Source of the DNA: Bradyrhizobium canariense
Lineage (GTDB): Bacteria; Pseudomonadota; Alphaproteobacteria; Rhizobiales; Xanthobacteraceae
Direction of reading: 5' to 3'
Length of the DNA: 64,000 nt
Assembly: GCF_900105125.1 (NCBI RefSeq)
Contig: NZ_LT629750.1
Location: 5,917,001 to 5,981,000, forward strand
Part shown: piece after piece, positions 36,529 through 44,912 of the stretch
Layout: each line of letters begins with the position of its first letter
Position numbering within the stretch: position 1 is the stretch's first letter
The notes under the pieces: model-generated
What the model was told of the DNA's origin: nothing
Databases searched by the model: none
Seen by the model: the letters and a program-made list of their open reading frames with translations, nothing else
Position numbers and translations under genes: made by a program

Positions 36529-37359
36529 CTAGCTTCCCCTGAACACCGGCTTGCGCTTTTCGATGAAGGCCTGCACCGCCTCGCGATGATCCGCCGTCGT
36601 CGTCAAGCGGGTCAGGCGTTCGGCCTCATGATCGCGCGCGGTGGCGTAATCGAACAGCAGGGCTTCGTCGAGATTGTCCTTCATGTAGCGCAACGCGAGC
36701 GTCGGGCCTTCGGCCATCGATTTGGCGAGCGCAAAAGCTTCCGCCTGAAGCTTGTCGTCCGGCACCACGCGGTTGACGAGGCCGATCGCCTCGCATCTCG
36801 TGGCGTCGACCTTGTCAGCGGTGAACATCAATTCGCGCGCCCGCGATGTTCCGACCAGCCGCGTCAGCAGCCATGCAATGCCGTAATCGCCGCTCAATCC
36901 GACCCGCAGATAACCGGTCGAAACGAACGCCGATTGTGCCGCGATGCGGATGTCGCAGGCCATCGCTAGCGCGAGGCCGGCCCCCACGGCGGGACCCGGC
37001 AGTGCGGCAATCGTCGGCTTGCGCACCGAGATCAGCGCGCCGGTCAAGAGCCGCTGCCGCTCCTGCAAATCGGCGACCTTCTCGTCATAGGACATGTCGA
37101 GTTTCTTCTGGTCGCGGTGGGCGCCCATGCCCTTGACGTTGCCGCCGGCGCAGAAGGCGGTGCCGGCGCCTGTAATCAGGAGCACGCCGACCTCAGGATT
37201 CTCGCCGCAGGTCTTGATCATGGCGCGCAACGCCGGCGTCAGATGATCCGACATCGCGTTGCGGACTTCCGGCCGGTTCAGCGTGATGACCGCGACGCGG
37301 TCGCGGATCACGCACAGGAGTTCATCGGTGCCGGTATCGATCGCGGTCTCGGTGGTCAT
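36529..37359 (-). CDS. Enoyl-CoA hydratase/isomerase family protein
   Basis: A 276-residue crotonase-fold protein. The CoA/oxyanion region GAGTAFCAGGNVKGMG (about 64-79) and AALPGPAVGAGLALAMACDI (about 119-138) are typical. The position usually holding the second catalytic Glu reads LSGDYG, so isomerase or other chemistry is possible. ATG at 37359 has GGGAA upstream; the frame opens six codons earlier. It lies near other CoA-metabolism genes in this half of the window. Confidence 0.87.
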   Translation of the reverse strand: MTTETAIDTGTDELLCVIRDRVAVITLNRPEVRNAMSDHLTPALRAMIKTCGENPEVGVLLITGAGTAFCAGGNVKGMGAHRDQKKLDMSYDEKVADLQERQRLLTGALISVRKPTIAALPGPAVGAGLALAMACDIRIAAQSAFVSTGYLRVGLSGDYGIAWLLTRLVGTSRARELMFTADKVDATRCEAIGLVNRVVPDDKLQAEAFALAKSMAEGPTLALRYMKDNLDEALLFDYATARDHEAERLTRLTTTADHREAVQAFIEKRKPVFRGS

Positions 37360-37381
37360 GTCGAATTCCCATTTCATTCGC

Positions 37382-37484
37382 CGTCATTCCGGGGCGATGC
37401 GAAGCATCGACCCGGAATCCAAGGATTCCCCGATGTGTCATTGCACATCTGAGGTCCGGTGCTAACGCACTATCCCGGCATGAC
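37382..37484. repeat. Dispersed palindromic repeat, CGTCATTCCGGGG family
   Basis: Starts CGTCATTCCGGGGCGATGCG and ends CCCGGCATGAC, with GATTCCCCGATGTGTCATTG and CACATCTGAGGTCC inside, closely matching the copy at 28244. Located between two same-strand genes. Confidence 0.85.
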
Positions 37485-37494
37485 CTTGGTGTCT

Positions 37495-38196
37495 CTAAAA
37501 CTTCTCCACCCATGGCCGCAGTTCCAGTTCCCATGTCCAGGCGCTACGCGGCTGTTGCAGCACGCTCCAGTAGCTGGCCGCAATCGCGTCGGGATCAAGC
37601 ATCGAATCCGGCCGGTCGGGGGTCTCGGTGCGCGCGGCGCTGCGAATGCCGCCGTCGATGACGAAATGCGCGACGTGAATCCCCTGCGGCGACAATTCGC
37701 GCGCCATGCTCTGCGCCAGGCCGCGCAGCGCGAACTTGCCCATCGCGAACGGCGCGGATTGCGCATAGCCCTTGACGCTGGCGGAGGCGCCGGTGAACAG
37801 GATCGCACCGCGTTTGCTGGGCAGCATCCGCTTCACCGCCTGCTGCGCCACCAGAAAGCCGCCGAACGCGCTGACCGCAATCGCCTGCGCGACATCCGAC
37901 GGCACCAGCTCGACGAACGCGCCACGCGCCCGTCCACTGGCGTTGTAGACGACGAGATCCGGCGTGCCGATTTCGCGCTCGACCAGGCCGAACAGGCGTT
38001 CGACCTCATCGGCGTCGGTCGCGTTGCAGGCGAATGCCTTCGCGCCGGTCTCGCTGCAAAGCGCACCGAGCTTTTCGATCCCGCGCGCCGCCAGCGCGAC
38101 ACGAATGCCTTCGCGTGCAAACAGCCGCGCCAGCGAAGCGCTCAGGCCTTCACCGGCGCCGACGATCAAAGCGGTTTTATATTTGGGAACATCCAT
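37495..38196 (-). CDS. Atypical short-chain dehydrogenase/reductase lacking the catalytic Tyr
   Basis: A 233-residue SDR-fold protein with the cofactor motif VGAGEGLSASLARLF (about 11-25). Where YxxxK is expected the sequence reads PFAMGKFALRGLAQSMAREL, so the Tyr is replaced by Phe while the Lys is kept. This resembles SDR_c10-like proteins of the family, which often lack the Tyr. Reductase activity is therefore uncertain; it may act as a dehydrogenase by another mechanism or not be an enzyme. ATG at 38196 has AAGGAAA upstream. It is 27 bases downstream of the GST gene, so the two may be co-transcribed. Confidence 0.85.
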   Translation of the reverse strand: MDVPKYKTALIVGAGEGLSASLARLFAREGIRVALAARGIEKLGALCSETGAKAFACNATDADEVERLFGLVEREIGTPDLVVYNASGRARGAFVELVPSDVAQAIAVSAFGGFLVAQQAVKRMLPSKRGAILFTGASASVKGYAQSAPFAMGKFALRGLAQSMARELSPQGIHVAHFVIDGGIRSAARTETPDRPDSMLDPDAIAASYWSVLQQPRSAWTWELELRPWVEKF

Positions 38197-38223
38197 GGGT
38201 GGTTTCCTTCTTCTTGACAACGT

Positions 38224-39222
38224 TTAGCCGCGCAAGGCGGCAAGGCATCCGGCCGTTTCCAGAACTGGATCGAGGGCGGCCTTGTCGGCGATTTCAGCGT
38301 ATTTGGCGCGCAGCATCGCGAGCGATCGCGCGTGATATTTCTGCGGCTTCTGGATCCAGAGCTTGTCGCCGAGCGCGACGCTGAACTCTTCCTGCTTCGC
38401 GTTCAGGGCTTTTTCGTTGGCCGATGTCCACGGCATGAACTGCTTTCCGACCTGTTCGGTCAGGATCGGCATCAGGGTCGGCGCCAGCGCGGACCAGTCC
38501 TCAAACGCGCCTTCCGCCTTCGGCCACAGCATGCGCTGGATCCAGTCGAGCACATGCGGCGTGCCGCCGCCGATGATCGCGCCCGCGGTGGGGTCGGTCC
38601 ACATTTCGTAGATCTGCCCCCAAAGCCCGAAGTCGCCGAATGCGGGCCGTCCGCCGAACAGATAGGGTCGGCTGGCGAGATGATGGTCCAATAGACCGAG
38701 CATCGCGAGAAAGCCGACCTCGATCTGCGGCGCGGTCACGGCGTTCGAGCCGACGAACCAGAGCCGCTCCACCATGCGGGTCCGCACTTGCGTTGTGAAC
38801 GCCGCGTGCTCCTGTTCGCTCGCGTGCGGGCTGCGCATGCGCGCGATACGTCCCGCCGAACTCATCTGGTCGACATCGCGCGCCCAGCGGTAATGAAACA
38901 TCCATTTGTTGCCCCATTCGTCGCCGAACTCCTCGATCAGTGCGGAAATGAAGCGCGTGATGGGATCATTGGGATGGATCGACGGCTCCGGATAGAGTCT
39001 TTCCAGCTGGTCGATGATCGGCGTGGAATCCTGGATGCCAGCGCCGTCGGGCGTAATGACCAGCGGAATGATCGGCATTCTGGCGTACTTCTCATAGTCC
39101 GCCTGGCTTGCCGCATTCCGTAAAATCCATTGATGCGGGATGGCTTTGTAGCGAAAATAGGAGCGGACCTTGACCGAGTAGGGCGACATCTCGGCGCCGA
39201 AGATGCGATAGCCGCCAGCCAT
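38224..39222 (-). CDS. Glutathione S-transferase family protein
   Basis: A 332-residue protein, longer than a typical GST. The N-terminal thioredoxin-like domain has MSPYSVKVRSYFRYKAIPH and IPLVITPDGAGIQDSTPI (the cis-Pro/ED-like glutathione region, about 50-67). The C-terminal helical domain carries the remainder with FGGRPAFGDFGLWGQIYEM. Residues that would define the GST class cannot be called. ATG at 39222 has GGAGAA upstream. It is divergent from the AidB-like gene, with a perfect palindrome in the gap. Confidence 0.87.
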   Translation of the reverse strand: MAGGYRIFGAEMSPYSVKVRSYFRYKAIPHQWILRNAASQADYEKYARMPIIPLVITPDGAGIQDSTPIIDQLERLYPEPSIHPNDPITRFISALIEEFGDEWGNKWMFHYRWARDVDQMSSAGRIARMRSPHASEQEHAAFTTQVRTRMVERLWFVGSNAVTAPQIEVGFLAMLGLLDHHLASRPYLFGGRPAFGDFGLWGQIYEMWTDPTAGAIIGGGTPHVLDWIQRMLWPKAEGAFEDWSALAPTLMPILTEQVGKQFMPWTSANEKALNAKQEEFSVALGDKLWIQKPQKYHARSLAMLRAKYAEIADKAALDPVLETAGCLAALRG

Positions 39223-39273
39223 GGGTAATTCTCCGATGATGCTTCGACGGCTCTAGCGCCTGCTTTATCTGGA

Positions 39274-39291
39274 GAATGATCTATATCATTC
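39274..39291. promoter_or_regulatory. Perfect palindrome in the GST / AidB-like divergent gap (candidate operator)
   Basis: GAATGAT-CTAT-ATCATTC is an 18-base sequence with 7-base perfect arms. It is between 39222 (GST start) and 39362 (acyl-CoA dehydrogenase start). Length and symmetry suit a TetR-type repressor site, though the regulator is not adjacent. Confidence 0.6.
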
Positions 39292-39361
39292 AATGGTCGG
39301 GAGCGGCATTCTCCTCAATACAATAATCGTCGGACCGGGCGGAACGAACAAGGGTTGTAAA

Positions 39362-41146
39362 ATGCATCAGCTAAATAAACACGCCGAAGGAACACTCCCG
39401 GCCGCCCAGCCCGGCTTGCTCGCGCCGGATACGTCGGGAATGAATTTCTATCGCGCGGATCCCGCGCTGACGGATCTGCTTCGTCTTCATCTGCCCGACC
39501 GGCTGTTTCGTCATATCGAGCCACATCTCGACCGCCTGGGCGGGCTCGCCGGCGGCCATCTCGACGAATGCGCGCGCCTGGCTGACCGCCATGTGCCGGA
39601 ACTGCATCAGCGCGACAAGTTCGGGCGCGACGTGCAGTGGATCGAGTATCATCCGGCCTATCGGGAGCTCGAGCGCGCCGCGTTCGGTGAATTCGGCATC
39701 CATGCGATGTCGGTCCGCAAGGGCATTCTGGGCTGGCCAGACAAATATCCCGTGGTGGCCAAGCACGCCTTTACGTTTTTGTTCAATCAGGCCGAGTTCG
39801 GCCTGGGCTGTCCGATCAACGTCACCGACGGCTGCGCCAAGTTGCTGGCGAATTTCGGCAGCGAGGCGCTGAAAGCCAGATATCTCGACGGCCTGACCCA
39901 GACCGACATGAGCAAGCTGACCCAAGGCGGCCAGTTCATGACCGAGAAGGAAGGCGGCTCCGACGTCGGCAAGCTGACGACGTCAGCGGTGCAGGAAGGC
40001 GATCACTGGCGGTTATATGGCGAGAAGTGGTTCTGCTCCAATGCGGATGCTGAAGTGGTGATGCTGCTGGCGCGGCCGCAAGGCGCCGAAGGCGGCACGC
40101 GCGGCGTTGGCCTGTTCCTGATGCCGCGCCGGCTCGAAGACGGTTCGCAAAATCACTACCGGATCGTTCGCCTCAAGGACAAGCTCGGTACCCGTTCGAT
40201 GGCCTCGGGTGAGATCAAGCTGGAAGGCGCGATCGCGTATGCGGTCGGCCGGCTCGACCGTGGCTTTGTGCAGATGGCCGAAATGGTCAACTCGTCGCGG
40301 CTCTCCAACGGCGTCAAATCGACCGCGCTGATGCGCCGCGCACACCATGATGCGATGACGGTCGCCAAAAATCGTGTGGTGTTCGGCCAACGCATCATCG
40401 ATATGCCGCTGGCGCGGCGGCAATTGATGAAGATCATGCTCGCTACCGAGCAGGCGTTGTCGATGAGCTTCCTCACCGCCGACGCGCTCGACCGCGCCGA
40501 GGCTGGCAGCCAGGATGCAGCGGCGCTGTTGCGCATCCTGACGCCGACGTTGAAATTCCGCGCCACCCGCGATGCGCGCAAGGTCTGCGGCGACGCGTTG
40601 GAAATGCGTGGCGGCATCGGTTACATCGAGGAATTCGCCACCGCGCGGTTGTTGCGTGACGCGCATCTCGGCTCGATCTGGGAAGGTACCGGCAATATCG
40701 TGGCGATCGATGCGCTGAAGCGGGCGGTCGGCCGCCACGGCGCCGATGCCGCGCTGTCAGCGGATCTGCATGCCCGCCTCGACGACAGCGCCAATGTGCC
40801 GCAGGCCTGGCGCGACCGCTTGCGCGGATTGACCGACCGCGCGGTCGGCTTTGCCCGCGAGGTGGCCAGCCGCACCGACAATGAAGCCGAGGCAAGGCGT
40901 GCCACCAGCCTGCTTTACCATGTCGCAAGCGCGGTTGCGCTGGCCTGGGAGGGCGGACGCATTCACGCGATGCGCGGCGATGCACGACGGCTGCTGCTAT
41001 CGCGCATGGTCATCGATCACCGGTTACAGGCGGGCGATCCGTTCCGGCTCACGGAAAATGCAGCGCAGCGGGCGATGACAGGCCATCTGCTCGGCGACCG
41101 CGACGTCGGCATGGCCGAGGTTGGCGAATTGATTTCGGCGGCGTAG
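39362..41146 (+). CDS. Acyl-CoA dehydrogenase family protein, AidB-like
   Basis: A 594-residue flavoprotein, longer than the usual 380-410 residues, with the N-terminal extension seen in AidB-like enzymes (about 1-170, ECARLADRHVPELHQRDKFG). The acyl-CoA dehydrogenase core follows: MTEKEGGSDVGKLTTSAVQ near 194-212, KLGTRSMASGEIKLEGAIAY, and GGIGYIEEFATARLLRDAHL with IWEGTGNIVAIDAL near the C terminus, where the Glu of WEGT is the family catalytic base position. ATG at 39362 is chosen over an upstream start at 39293. Substrate unknown; AidB itself acts in alkylation damage response, so a CoA-thioester substrate is not certain. Confidence 0.87.
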   Translation: MHQLNKHAEGTLPAAQPGLLAPDTSGMNFYRADPALTDLLRLHLPDRLFRHIEPHLDRLGGLAGGHLDECARLADRHVPELHQRDKFGRDVQWIEYHPAYRELERAAFGEFGIHAMSVRKGILGWPDKYPVVAKHAFTFLFNQAEFGLGCPINVTDGCAKLLANFGSEALKARYLDGLTQTDMSKLTQGGQFMTEKEGGSDVGKLTTSAVQEGDHWRLYGEKWFCSNADAEVVMLLARPQGAEGGTRGVGLFLMPRRLEDGSQNHYRIVRLKDKLGTRSMASGEIKLEGAIAYAVGRLDRGFVQMAEMVNSSRLSNGVKSTALMRRAHHDAMTVAKNRVVFGQRIIDMPLARRQLMKIMLATEQALSMSFLTADALDRAEAGSQDAAALLRILTPTLKFRATRDARKVCGDALEMRGGIGYIEEFATARLLRDAHLGSIWEGTGNIVAIDALKRAVGRHGADAALSADLHARLDDSANVPQAWRDRLRGLTDRAVGFAREVASRTDNEAEARRATSLLYHVASAVALAWEGGRIHAMRGDARRLLLSRMVIDHRLQAGDPFRLTENAAQRAMTGHLLGDRDVGMAEVGELISAA

Positions 41147-41189
41147 GCTTGGACGATGGACCGGAATAAGAATGCCGCGGACTCGGTAC

Positions 41190-41373
41190 CACCTCTCCCC
41201 TTGTGGGAGAGGTCGGATCGCATCGACAGATGCGATCCGGGTGAGGGGTTACGGCCTATCGATAGACCGTGACCCCTCACCCCGACCCTCTCCCATCGAA
41301 GTCGGATTTATCCGACTTCGACAAGTTCGGGTGCCCAACTCGGGTAAACCCGAGTTGGGTGGGAGAGGGAGCG
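41190..41373. repeat. Dispersed repeat, ACCTCTCCCC...GGGAGAGG family
   Basis: Opens with CCTCTCCCCTTGTGGGAGAGG and closes with GTGGGAGAGGGAGCG; inner hairpins include GATCGCATC with GATGCGATC, and GAAGTCGGATT with TCCGACTTC, and CAACTCGGG with CCCGAGTTG. The central part CCGGGTGAGGGG recurs in the copy at 51808. It fills most of the 274 bases between the AidB-like and alcohol dehydrogenase genes. Confidence 0.85.
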
Positions 41374-41420
41374 CACTTTTCGCGTTCTTAAATACGAACA
41401 ACAAAAAAGAGGAAACACCG

Positions 41421-42509
41421 ATGAAGGCCGCCGTTCTGCATGAAGTCAACAAGCCCTTGGTGATCGAGGATGTCAGCGTGCCGAACCCCGGTCCACGCGA
41501 GGTCCTGATCCGCACGTCGGTCGCGGGCCTCTGTCACTCCGACCTGCATTTCATGGAAGGGCTTTATCCGCATCCGCTGCCGGCGGTGCTGGGCCATGAG
41601 TCCGCCGGTGTCGTCGAGAAGGTCGGCTCCGACGTCAATTACGTGAAGCCCGGCGATCACGTCGTCACATGTCTGTCAGTGTTCTGCGGCACCTGCGACA
41701 ATTGCACCACGGGCCGCACGGTGCTGTGCACCGACACCACCGTGAAGATGCTGCCCGGCCAGTCCAACCGGCTGTCCTGGGCACGGTCGGAAAAGCTCAA
41801 CCAGTTCCTCAATCTGTCATCCTTTGCCGAGCAGATGCTGGTGCACGAAAACGCCATCGTCAAAATCCGCAAGGACATGCCGCTCGATCTGGCGGCGCTG
41901 ATCGGCTGCGGCGTCATCACCGGCTTTGGCGCGGTGGTGAACACCGCCAAGGTCGCGCCGGGCGAGAATGTCGTGGTGATCGGCTGCGGTGGCGTCGGCA
42001 TGGCCGCGATCAACGGTGCCGAGATCGCGGGCGCCGGCCGCATCATCGCGGTCGACACCAATCCGGCCAAACTTCAACTGGCGACAAAGCTCGGCGCCAC
42101 CGATGTGGTCGATCCCCGCAACGGCGATGTGGTGCAGCAGGTGCGCGATCTCACCAATGGCGGCGTGCATCATTCGTTCGAGGTGCTGGGCCGCAAGGAG
42201 ACCGCGGAGCAGGCCTTTGCGATGCTGGCGCCCGGCGGCACCGCGACCATCGTCGGCATGATCCCGTTCGGCCAGAAGATCGAGCTGCACGGCTTCGACT
42301 TCCTGCGCGAACGCAAGATCCAGGGTTCGTCGATGGGCTCGAACCATTTTCGCGTCGACATGCCGCGGCTGGTCGAATTCTACATGCGCGGCAAGCTGCA
42401 TCTGGAGGACTGGATCTCGGCCAAGCTGAAACTGTCCGAGATCAACGAAGGTTTTGCCAACATGAAAGCCGGCAAGACCGTGCGCAGCGTGATCATGTTT
42501 GATGCTTGA
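41421..42509 (+). CDS. Zinc-dependent alcohol dehydrogenase
   Basis: A 362-residue medium-chain dehydrogenase. The catalytic zinc ligands are visible in LCHSD (about 38) and GHESAG (about 61); the structural zinc cysteines are CGTCDNCTTGRTVLC (about 89-103). The NAD-binding motif is VIGCGGVGMAAINGAEIAG (near 184-202) and is followed by VDTNPAK. ATG at 41421 has AAGAGGA upstream; the frame continues upstream through repeat sequence. It oxidises an alcohol or reduces an aldehyde of unknown identity; neighbours suggest a role in acid or alcohol catabolism. Confidence 0.92.
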   Translation: MKAAVLHEVNKPLVIEDVSVPNPGPREVLIRTSVAGLCHSDLHFMEGLYPHPLPAVLGHESAGVVEKVGSDVNYVKPGDHVVTCLSVFCGTCDNCTTGRTVLCTDTTVKMLPGQSNRLSWARSEKLNQFLNLSSFAEQMLVHENAIVKIRKDMPLDLAALIGCGVITGFGAVVNTAKVAPGENVVVIGCGGVGMAAINGAEIAGAGRIIAVDTNPAKLQLATKLGATDVVDPRNGDVVQQVRDLTNGGVHHSFEVLGRKETAEQAFAMLAPGGTATIVGMIPFGQKIELHGFDFLRERKIQGSSMGSNHFRVDMPRLVEFYMRGKLHLEDWISAKLKLSEINEGFANMKAGKTVRSVIMFDA

Positions 42510-42542
42510 GAATTGATCGCCCATCGTCGGGCGAAGTTGGTT

Positions 42543-42635
42543 CGTCATTCCGGGTCGCATCGAAGATGCGAACCCGGAATCTCGTTAAACAACCTCTGGA
42601 TTCCGGGTTCGCGCTTTGCGCGCCCCGGAATGACG
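42543..42635. repeat. Dispersed palindromic repeat, CGTCATTCCGGG family
   Basis: Starts CGTCATTCCGGGTCGCATCG and ends GCGCCCCGGAATGACG, with AACCCGGAATCT and GATTCCGGGTTCGCGC inner arms. It lies between the convergent alcohol dehydrogenase and amidase genes and may end transcription from both sides. Confidence 0.85.
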
Positions 42636-42643
42636 TCGATTAA

Positions 42644-44116
42644 CTAATCATCGAACATCGGCGGCGGGACGAAGCCGCCGAATTCGCGTTCGATCAGTTC
42701 CGCCAGTTTCAACGGCGTACGGTCTTCCAGCCACGGGCCGACAATCTGCACGCCGACCGGCAAGCCGTCCGGTGAAAGGCCGATCGGTATCGCGGTTGCC
42801 GGCAGGCCCGGCAGCGTCGCGATGCCGGGCCACGCCAACTGGTCGGGATAAACATAATCCTTGCCGTCGATATTGATCCGGCGCGCTTCCTGCTCCGGCG
42901 AATGATCATGCGGATAGGCCGGCGTCGGCATCACGGGACAAATCACCGCGTCGAAAGTCTTGAACAGCTCGCGCCATTGCGCCCGCAGCCGCGCGCGTCC
43001 GCCATCCGCCATCAGCCAGTCGCGATGGCCAAGCGTGATGCCGCGCAGGCGTTCCGCCCCAAGGCTCATATCGTCTGGCGCGAGCTTGGCGGCTGCAGCC
43101 TGCGCGCCGGCATAGACCTCCGGCGCAAATGATGCGGCGAGGAATGACATCAGCATCCGCATGTAAAGCCGTGTCGAGGCGGCGAAGTCGGGCAGCAGCG
43201 GGCTCTCGCGGGTGACTGTCACGCCTGCCTTGCCGAGATCAGCGGCAAGCTTGTTGATCGCCGCGCGCACGGCCTTGGAGGTCGGCATCACAGGATCGGT
43301 GTCGATCAGCAGCACCCGAAATGGCTTCATCTCGCTGTGACGCGGCGGCGGCAGCGCCAGCCGGTACGCCTTGCCGGCTTCCAGCGGGTCCGGCCCTGCG
43401 ATCACGTCGAGCAGCAAGGAGAGGTCCGCGGCCGAGCGCGCCATCGGACCGATCACCGAGAGATCGCGGTCGAACGGCAGCGGCGGCAACGGTGGCGGCG
43501 TATGGCCGCGCGACGGCACCAGCGCGAAGGTCGGCTTGTGGGCATAGACGCCGCAATGAAACGCGGGAACCCGCAGCGAGCCGCCGATATCGGAGCCCAG
43601 CGAGAGCGGCCCGTAACCCGCAGCCAGCGCCGCCGACGATCCGCCGGAGGAACCGCCGGGCGTGCGGCCGAGGTCGAACGGATTGTTGGTGGTGCCGTAG
43701 ATCTCGTTGTAGCTCTGCCAGTCGCCGAGCCCGAGCGGGACGTTGGTCTTGCCGAGGATGACGCCGCCGGCGTCCTTCACCCGAGAGATCGACAGCGCGT
43801 CTTCCAGCGGCACGAAGTTCTTCTGCGCCGGAATGCCCCATGTCGTGGGAAGTCCGCCGACATTGTAGGATTCCTTCACGGTCAGGGGGATGCCGAGCAG
43901 CGGCTTGTTCTCGCCGCGTGCAAGCGCAGCGTCGGCAGCGCGGGCCGCATCAAGGCCGCGGGTGAAATCACGGGCGCAAATCGCATTGATCTTGCCGTCG
44001 TGACGCTCGATGCGGCCGATCACGTCCTGCGCCAGTTCGACGGCGGAGACCTTCTTTGCCGCCAGCGCTGCCGACAGTTCGGTCGCGGTCTTGAAGCTCC
44101 ATTGCGATTTCGCCAA
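42644..44116 (-). CDS. Amidase, amidase-signature family
   Basis: A 490-residue amidase with the signature region GGSSGGSSAALAAGYGPLSL followed by GSDIGGSLRVPAFHCGVYAH (nucleophile Ser near 182) and the Lys in PLTVKESYNVGG (near 79). The start is an uncommon TTG at 44116, supported by GGAGAAA seven bases upstream and a good N terminus (MAKSQWSFKTATELS when read as Met). No AtzG-like gene adjoins it. Substrate unknown. Confidence 0.9.
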   Translation of the reverse strand: MAKSQWSFKTATELSAALAAKKVSAVELAQDVIGRIERHDGKINAICARDFTRGLDAARAADAALARGENKPLLGIPLTVKESYNVGGLPTTWGIPAQKNFVPLEDALSISRVKDAGGVILGKTNVPLGLGDWQSYNEIYGTTNNPFDLGRTPGGSSGGSSAALAAGYGPLSLGSDIGGSLRVPAFHCGVYAHKPTFALVPSRGHTPPPLPPLPFDRDLSVIGPMARSAADLSLLLDVIAGPDPLEAGKAYRLALPPPRHSEMKPFRVLLIDTDPVMPTSKAVRAAINKLAADLGKAGVTVTRESPLLPDFAASTRLYMRMLMSFLAASFAPEVYAGAQAAAAKLAPDDMSLGAERLRGITLGHRDWLMADGGRARLRAQWRELFKTFDAVICPVMPTPAYPHDHSPEQEARRINIDGKDYVYPDQLAWPGIATLPGLPATAIPIGLSPDGLPVGVQIVGPWLEDRTPLKLAELIEREFGGFVPPPMFDD

Positions 44117-44224
44117 GGCGTTTCTCCTGCCATTGTTTTTGTACCTGTACCAATGATGCTCAGTTCCGCCACCCGCTGCAAGGCGGTGCCGGGAATTGCA
44201 GGTATCGCCGAAGGGTGAGGGTGG

Positions 44225-44755
44225 CTATCCCGGCAGCATCCGCTGCATGACGCGGCTGCGGTAGACGAAAAGATGGGCCAGCGCCGCCACCACGTGAAGC
44301 CCGATCAGTATCAGCAGCGCCCATTCAAACTTCTGATGCCAGTGATTGATCGCGCGAATGGCGGTTGAACTTTCGGAAGCCAGCATTGGCAGCGGCGTCA
44401 GGAAAAAGAACGAGATCGACCAGCCGCGAAACGATGCGAACAGCCAGCCGCTGATGGTCGTGGCCAGCACCAGGAGATAGAGCAGCCAGTGCACGGCTTC
44501 CGAACCCAGCCGTTGCCACGGCGGCAGCGAGCTTTCCGGCGCCACCGGATGCGTCAGCCGCCACACAAGCCGCAAGACGATGAGCGCGAGAATGACGATG
44601 CCAATCGAGATATGGTAGGTCATGGCGTCGCCGGGTTTCATGCCGCGGTGGATATCCGGCATCAGCCAGCCCAACGGATATTGCACCAGTAAAAGCGCCA
44701 CAATGAGCCAGTGGAACACCTTGGCGGTGGTCCCGTATTGCAAACGATCGGTCAT
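44225..44755 (-). CDS. Cytochrome b561-family membrane protein
   Basis: A 176-residue inner-membrane protein with four likely membrane segments (about 12-32, 45-65, 85-108, 140-162). His residues in VFHWLIV, TYHISIG, AVHWLLY and GLHVVAALAH are placed as in cytochromes b561, which bind two hemes and move electrons between quinol and partners. ATG at 44755 is chosen because it begins the fold (MTDRLQYGTTAKVFHW) and AAGAGAAA lies just upstream; longer frames are possible. Confidence 0.87.
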   Translation of the reverse strand: MTDRLQYGTTAKVFHWLIVALLLVQYPLGWLMPDIHRGMKPGDAMTYHISIGIVILALIVLRLVWRLTHPVAPESSLPPWQRLGSEAVHWLLYLLVLATTISGWLFASFRGWSISFFFLTPLPMLASESSTAIRAINHWHQKFEWALLILIGLHVVAALAHLFVYRSRVMQRMLPG

Positions 44756-44757
44756 GA

Positions 44758-44801
44758 TTTCTCTTAAGTCGGAAGGCGCGTTTCTCTTAAGCCAGAAGCC
44801 G
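44758..44801. repeat. Two-copy direct repeat upstream of the cytochrome b561 gene
   Basis: TTTCTCTTAAGTCGGAAGGC and TTTCTCTTAAGCCAGAAGCC occur 23 bases apart in the leader of the minus-strand cytochrome gene. On the coding strand the copy nearer the start also gives the AAGAGAAA ribosome site. It may be a duplicated operator or ribosome site. Confidence 0.6.
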
Positions 44802-44912
44802 TGACGTTTCAGCAGATCGAAGCCAGCTTGCATCTAGAAATGCTCTAATCATCCGCGCGTGTGGATTCCGGCATTGTCACATGGATGTAACCATTGCGAA
44901 GACGTGACCGGC

